Origin: JABURQ01 sp029243145
GTDB taxonomy: Bacteria; Planctomycetota; Planctomycetia; Planctomycetales; Planctomycetaceae
Direction of reading: 5' to 3'
Assembly (NCBI GenBank): GCA_965660145.1
Contig: CBFHYX010000025.1
Coordinates: 6,836 to 70,835 of the forward strand
DNA length: 64,000 nucleotides
In this document: in pieces, positions 63,458 to 64,000 of the stretch
Position numbering within the stretch: position 1 is the stretch's first letter
Layout of the letters: each line of letters starts with the position of its first letter
Notes under the pieces: model-generated
Database searches by the model: none
Seen by the model: only the letters and a program-made list of their open reading frames with translations
What the model was told of the DNA's origin: nothing
Translations under genes and position numbers: made by a program

Positions 63458-64000
63458 ACGAACTGTTTAAAGCCGTCGTGTTTCGTGAACTTGTCAACGT
63501 CCTTGAAGACTTCATCCGCTTTGTAATAGCCGAAGAACTCGCGAAAGAATTGCAGAATGCGAGGATTGGGAGTCGAGAGATAGGTGCGATTGTGAGTGGT
63601 CACCCAGCCGTTCTGTCGAGCATCCAGAAGCCTCCTCACAACGCGTTCGACGTCAGCACGCGTTTTCAGTTTTCCCTCTTTCATTTCGACGACCAGGGAA
63701 CTGTGTCCGGCCGCCCAGGCAGGTCTTGGCGTCGACATCGTGCGTTTAACAGGCGCTTCGCTGTTCTTTGTGTAGACGTCGACGGTCTAGATTTCGTCCA
63801 CGCCGAATGCTGGCTTGTTTTGAAACGTGTAGTGAATGGCATAAGTCAATTCGTGCGGTGAGAGAAACCTGCGATCATGCTCGTCAGCGCTGCCCAGACC
63901 CAACTCCATGCGATAAACGAATTCCGGCGTCAGCGTGACGTAAATCAAAACGGCCTGCAGCGCCATTTTGTTTCCAAGTTAGGCGTTCTTCTGGAAAACG
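63410..64000 (-). pseudogene. DUF1592/DUF1595-type cytochrome gene fragment, continuing beyond the window
   Basis: The minus strand encodes a fragment of the planctomycete DUF1595/DUF1592 family. MALQAVLIYVTLTPEFVYRM and RRFLSPHELTYAI (about 63966-63830) are followed by GKLKTRADVERVVRRLLDA and ILQFFREFFGYYKADEVFKD. It ends in LAYDTDSLI at about 63412, where the family would continue. A TAG stop interrupts the frame around 63790 (after GVDEI). Upstream of 63966 the family-like FQKNA appears in another frame, suggesting a frameshift near 63966-63970 and a second stop. The missing DUF1588, DUF1585 and haem parts and the multiple breaks make this a dead fragment. Confidence 0.7.

Noticed and set aside
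63253..63738. Minus-strand ORF as a transposase.
   Set aside because: The motifs ILQFFREFFGYYKADEVF and GKLKTRADVER fit the DUF1592 family and not a transposase; the last 50 residues are antisense to the lipoprotein.
63478..63861. Plus-strand ORF of 127 codons near the right edge.
   Set aside because: It is antisense to the DUF1592-type fragment, which has recognisable family motifs.

Overview
The window looks like chromosome of a planctomycete (order Planctomycetales, probably Planctomycetaceae or a close relative). The evidence is the gene content: DUF1549/DUF1553 and DUF1501 'planctomycete cytochrome' proteins, DUF1559 pseudopilins paired with small lipoproteins, five sulfatase-type genes (one of them decayed), a YXWGXW-repeat protein, an outer-membrane barrel protein of DUF6268 type, Tat-type leaders on sugar-metabolism proteins, and moderate GC content. 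Genes lie on both strands in short runs, with long, gene-poor spacers.

Layout. 1-2.8 kb: end of a barrel protein, then a TIM-barrel epimerase and a Gfo/Idh/MocA oxidoreductase, closed by a terminator. 2.9-10.7 kb, minus strand: a di-haem peroxidase lipoprotein, a SUI1-type factor, the ABC-F ATPase Uup, and a decayed ATP-grasp/transglutaminase (amidoligase) locus. 10.7-11.7 kb: a spacer with a palindrome, a five-codon ORF behind a strong ribosome site, and a candidate small RNA. 11.7-17.6 kb: a sulfatase, a sulfatase-esterase chimera, a truncated haemoglobin, an SGNH hydrolase, an atypical DUF1559 protein, an ABM-domain protein and tRNA-Arg(UCU). 17.8-24.6 kb: a TPR protein, lipoprotein, pseudopilin, CRTAC1/UnbV protein and seven-haem cytochrome. 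24.8-29.7 kb: a barrel protein, a DUF1501 protein, a repeat-filled spacer and an AT-rich orphan. 29.8-34.7 kb: a tight minus-strand operon (sulfatase, GH88/105, DapA-type lyase). 35.3-43.3 kb: pseudopilin plus lipoprotein, cyclophilin-like protein, sulfatase, and a DUF1549/1553-DUF1501 pair. 43.3-44.1 kb: a second repeat-filled spacer. 44.1-49.2 kb: a 1611-residue PQQ-propeller protein and a MoaD-like protein. 49.6-54.3 kb: the housekeeping run rplY-pth-rpsF-ssb-rplI-dnaB. 54.4-64 kb: a YXWGXW protein, PPC-domain protein, DUF1549/1553 protein, sulfatase, and two broken genes meeting at one junction.

How the genes work together. Much of the window encodes exported enzymes for sulfated, uronic-acid-containing polysaccharides (sulfatases, GH88/105, lyase, oxidoreductase, epimerase, esterases) and surface or periplasmic haem proteins. 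The core run supplies translation and replication functions.

The most striking pattern is gene decay. The transglutaminase has an in-frame TGA at codon 29 where its family has arginine. Its ATP-grasp partner is cut and appears joined to the tail of another gene. A sulfatase survives as about 85 residues fused to an esterase, with its active-site arginine changed to cysteine. A small lipoprotein is cut ten codons short by TGA. A DUF1592-type fragment and a lipoprotein destroy each other at about 63410. No CRISPR array, rRNA, prophage or intact insertion sequence was seen. No convincing new defence system was found; the least explained items are the 17.8-24.6 kb haem/CRTAC1 cluster, the candidate small RNA and the dispersed intergenic repeats.
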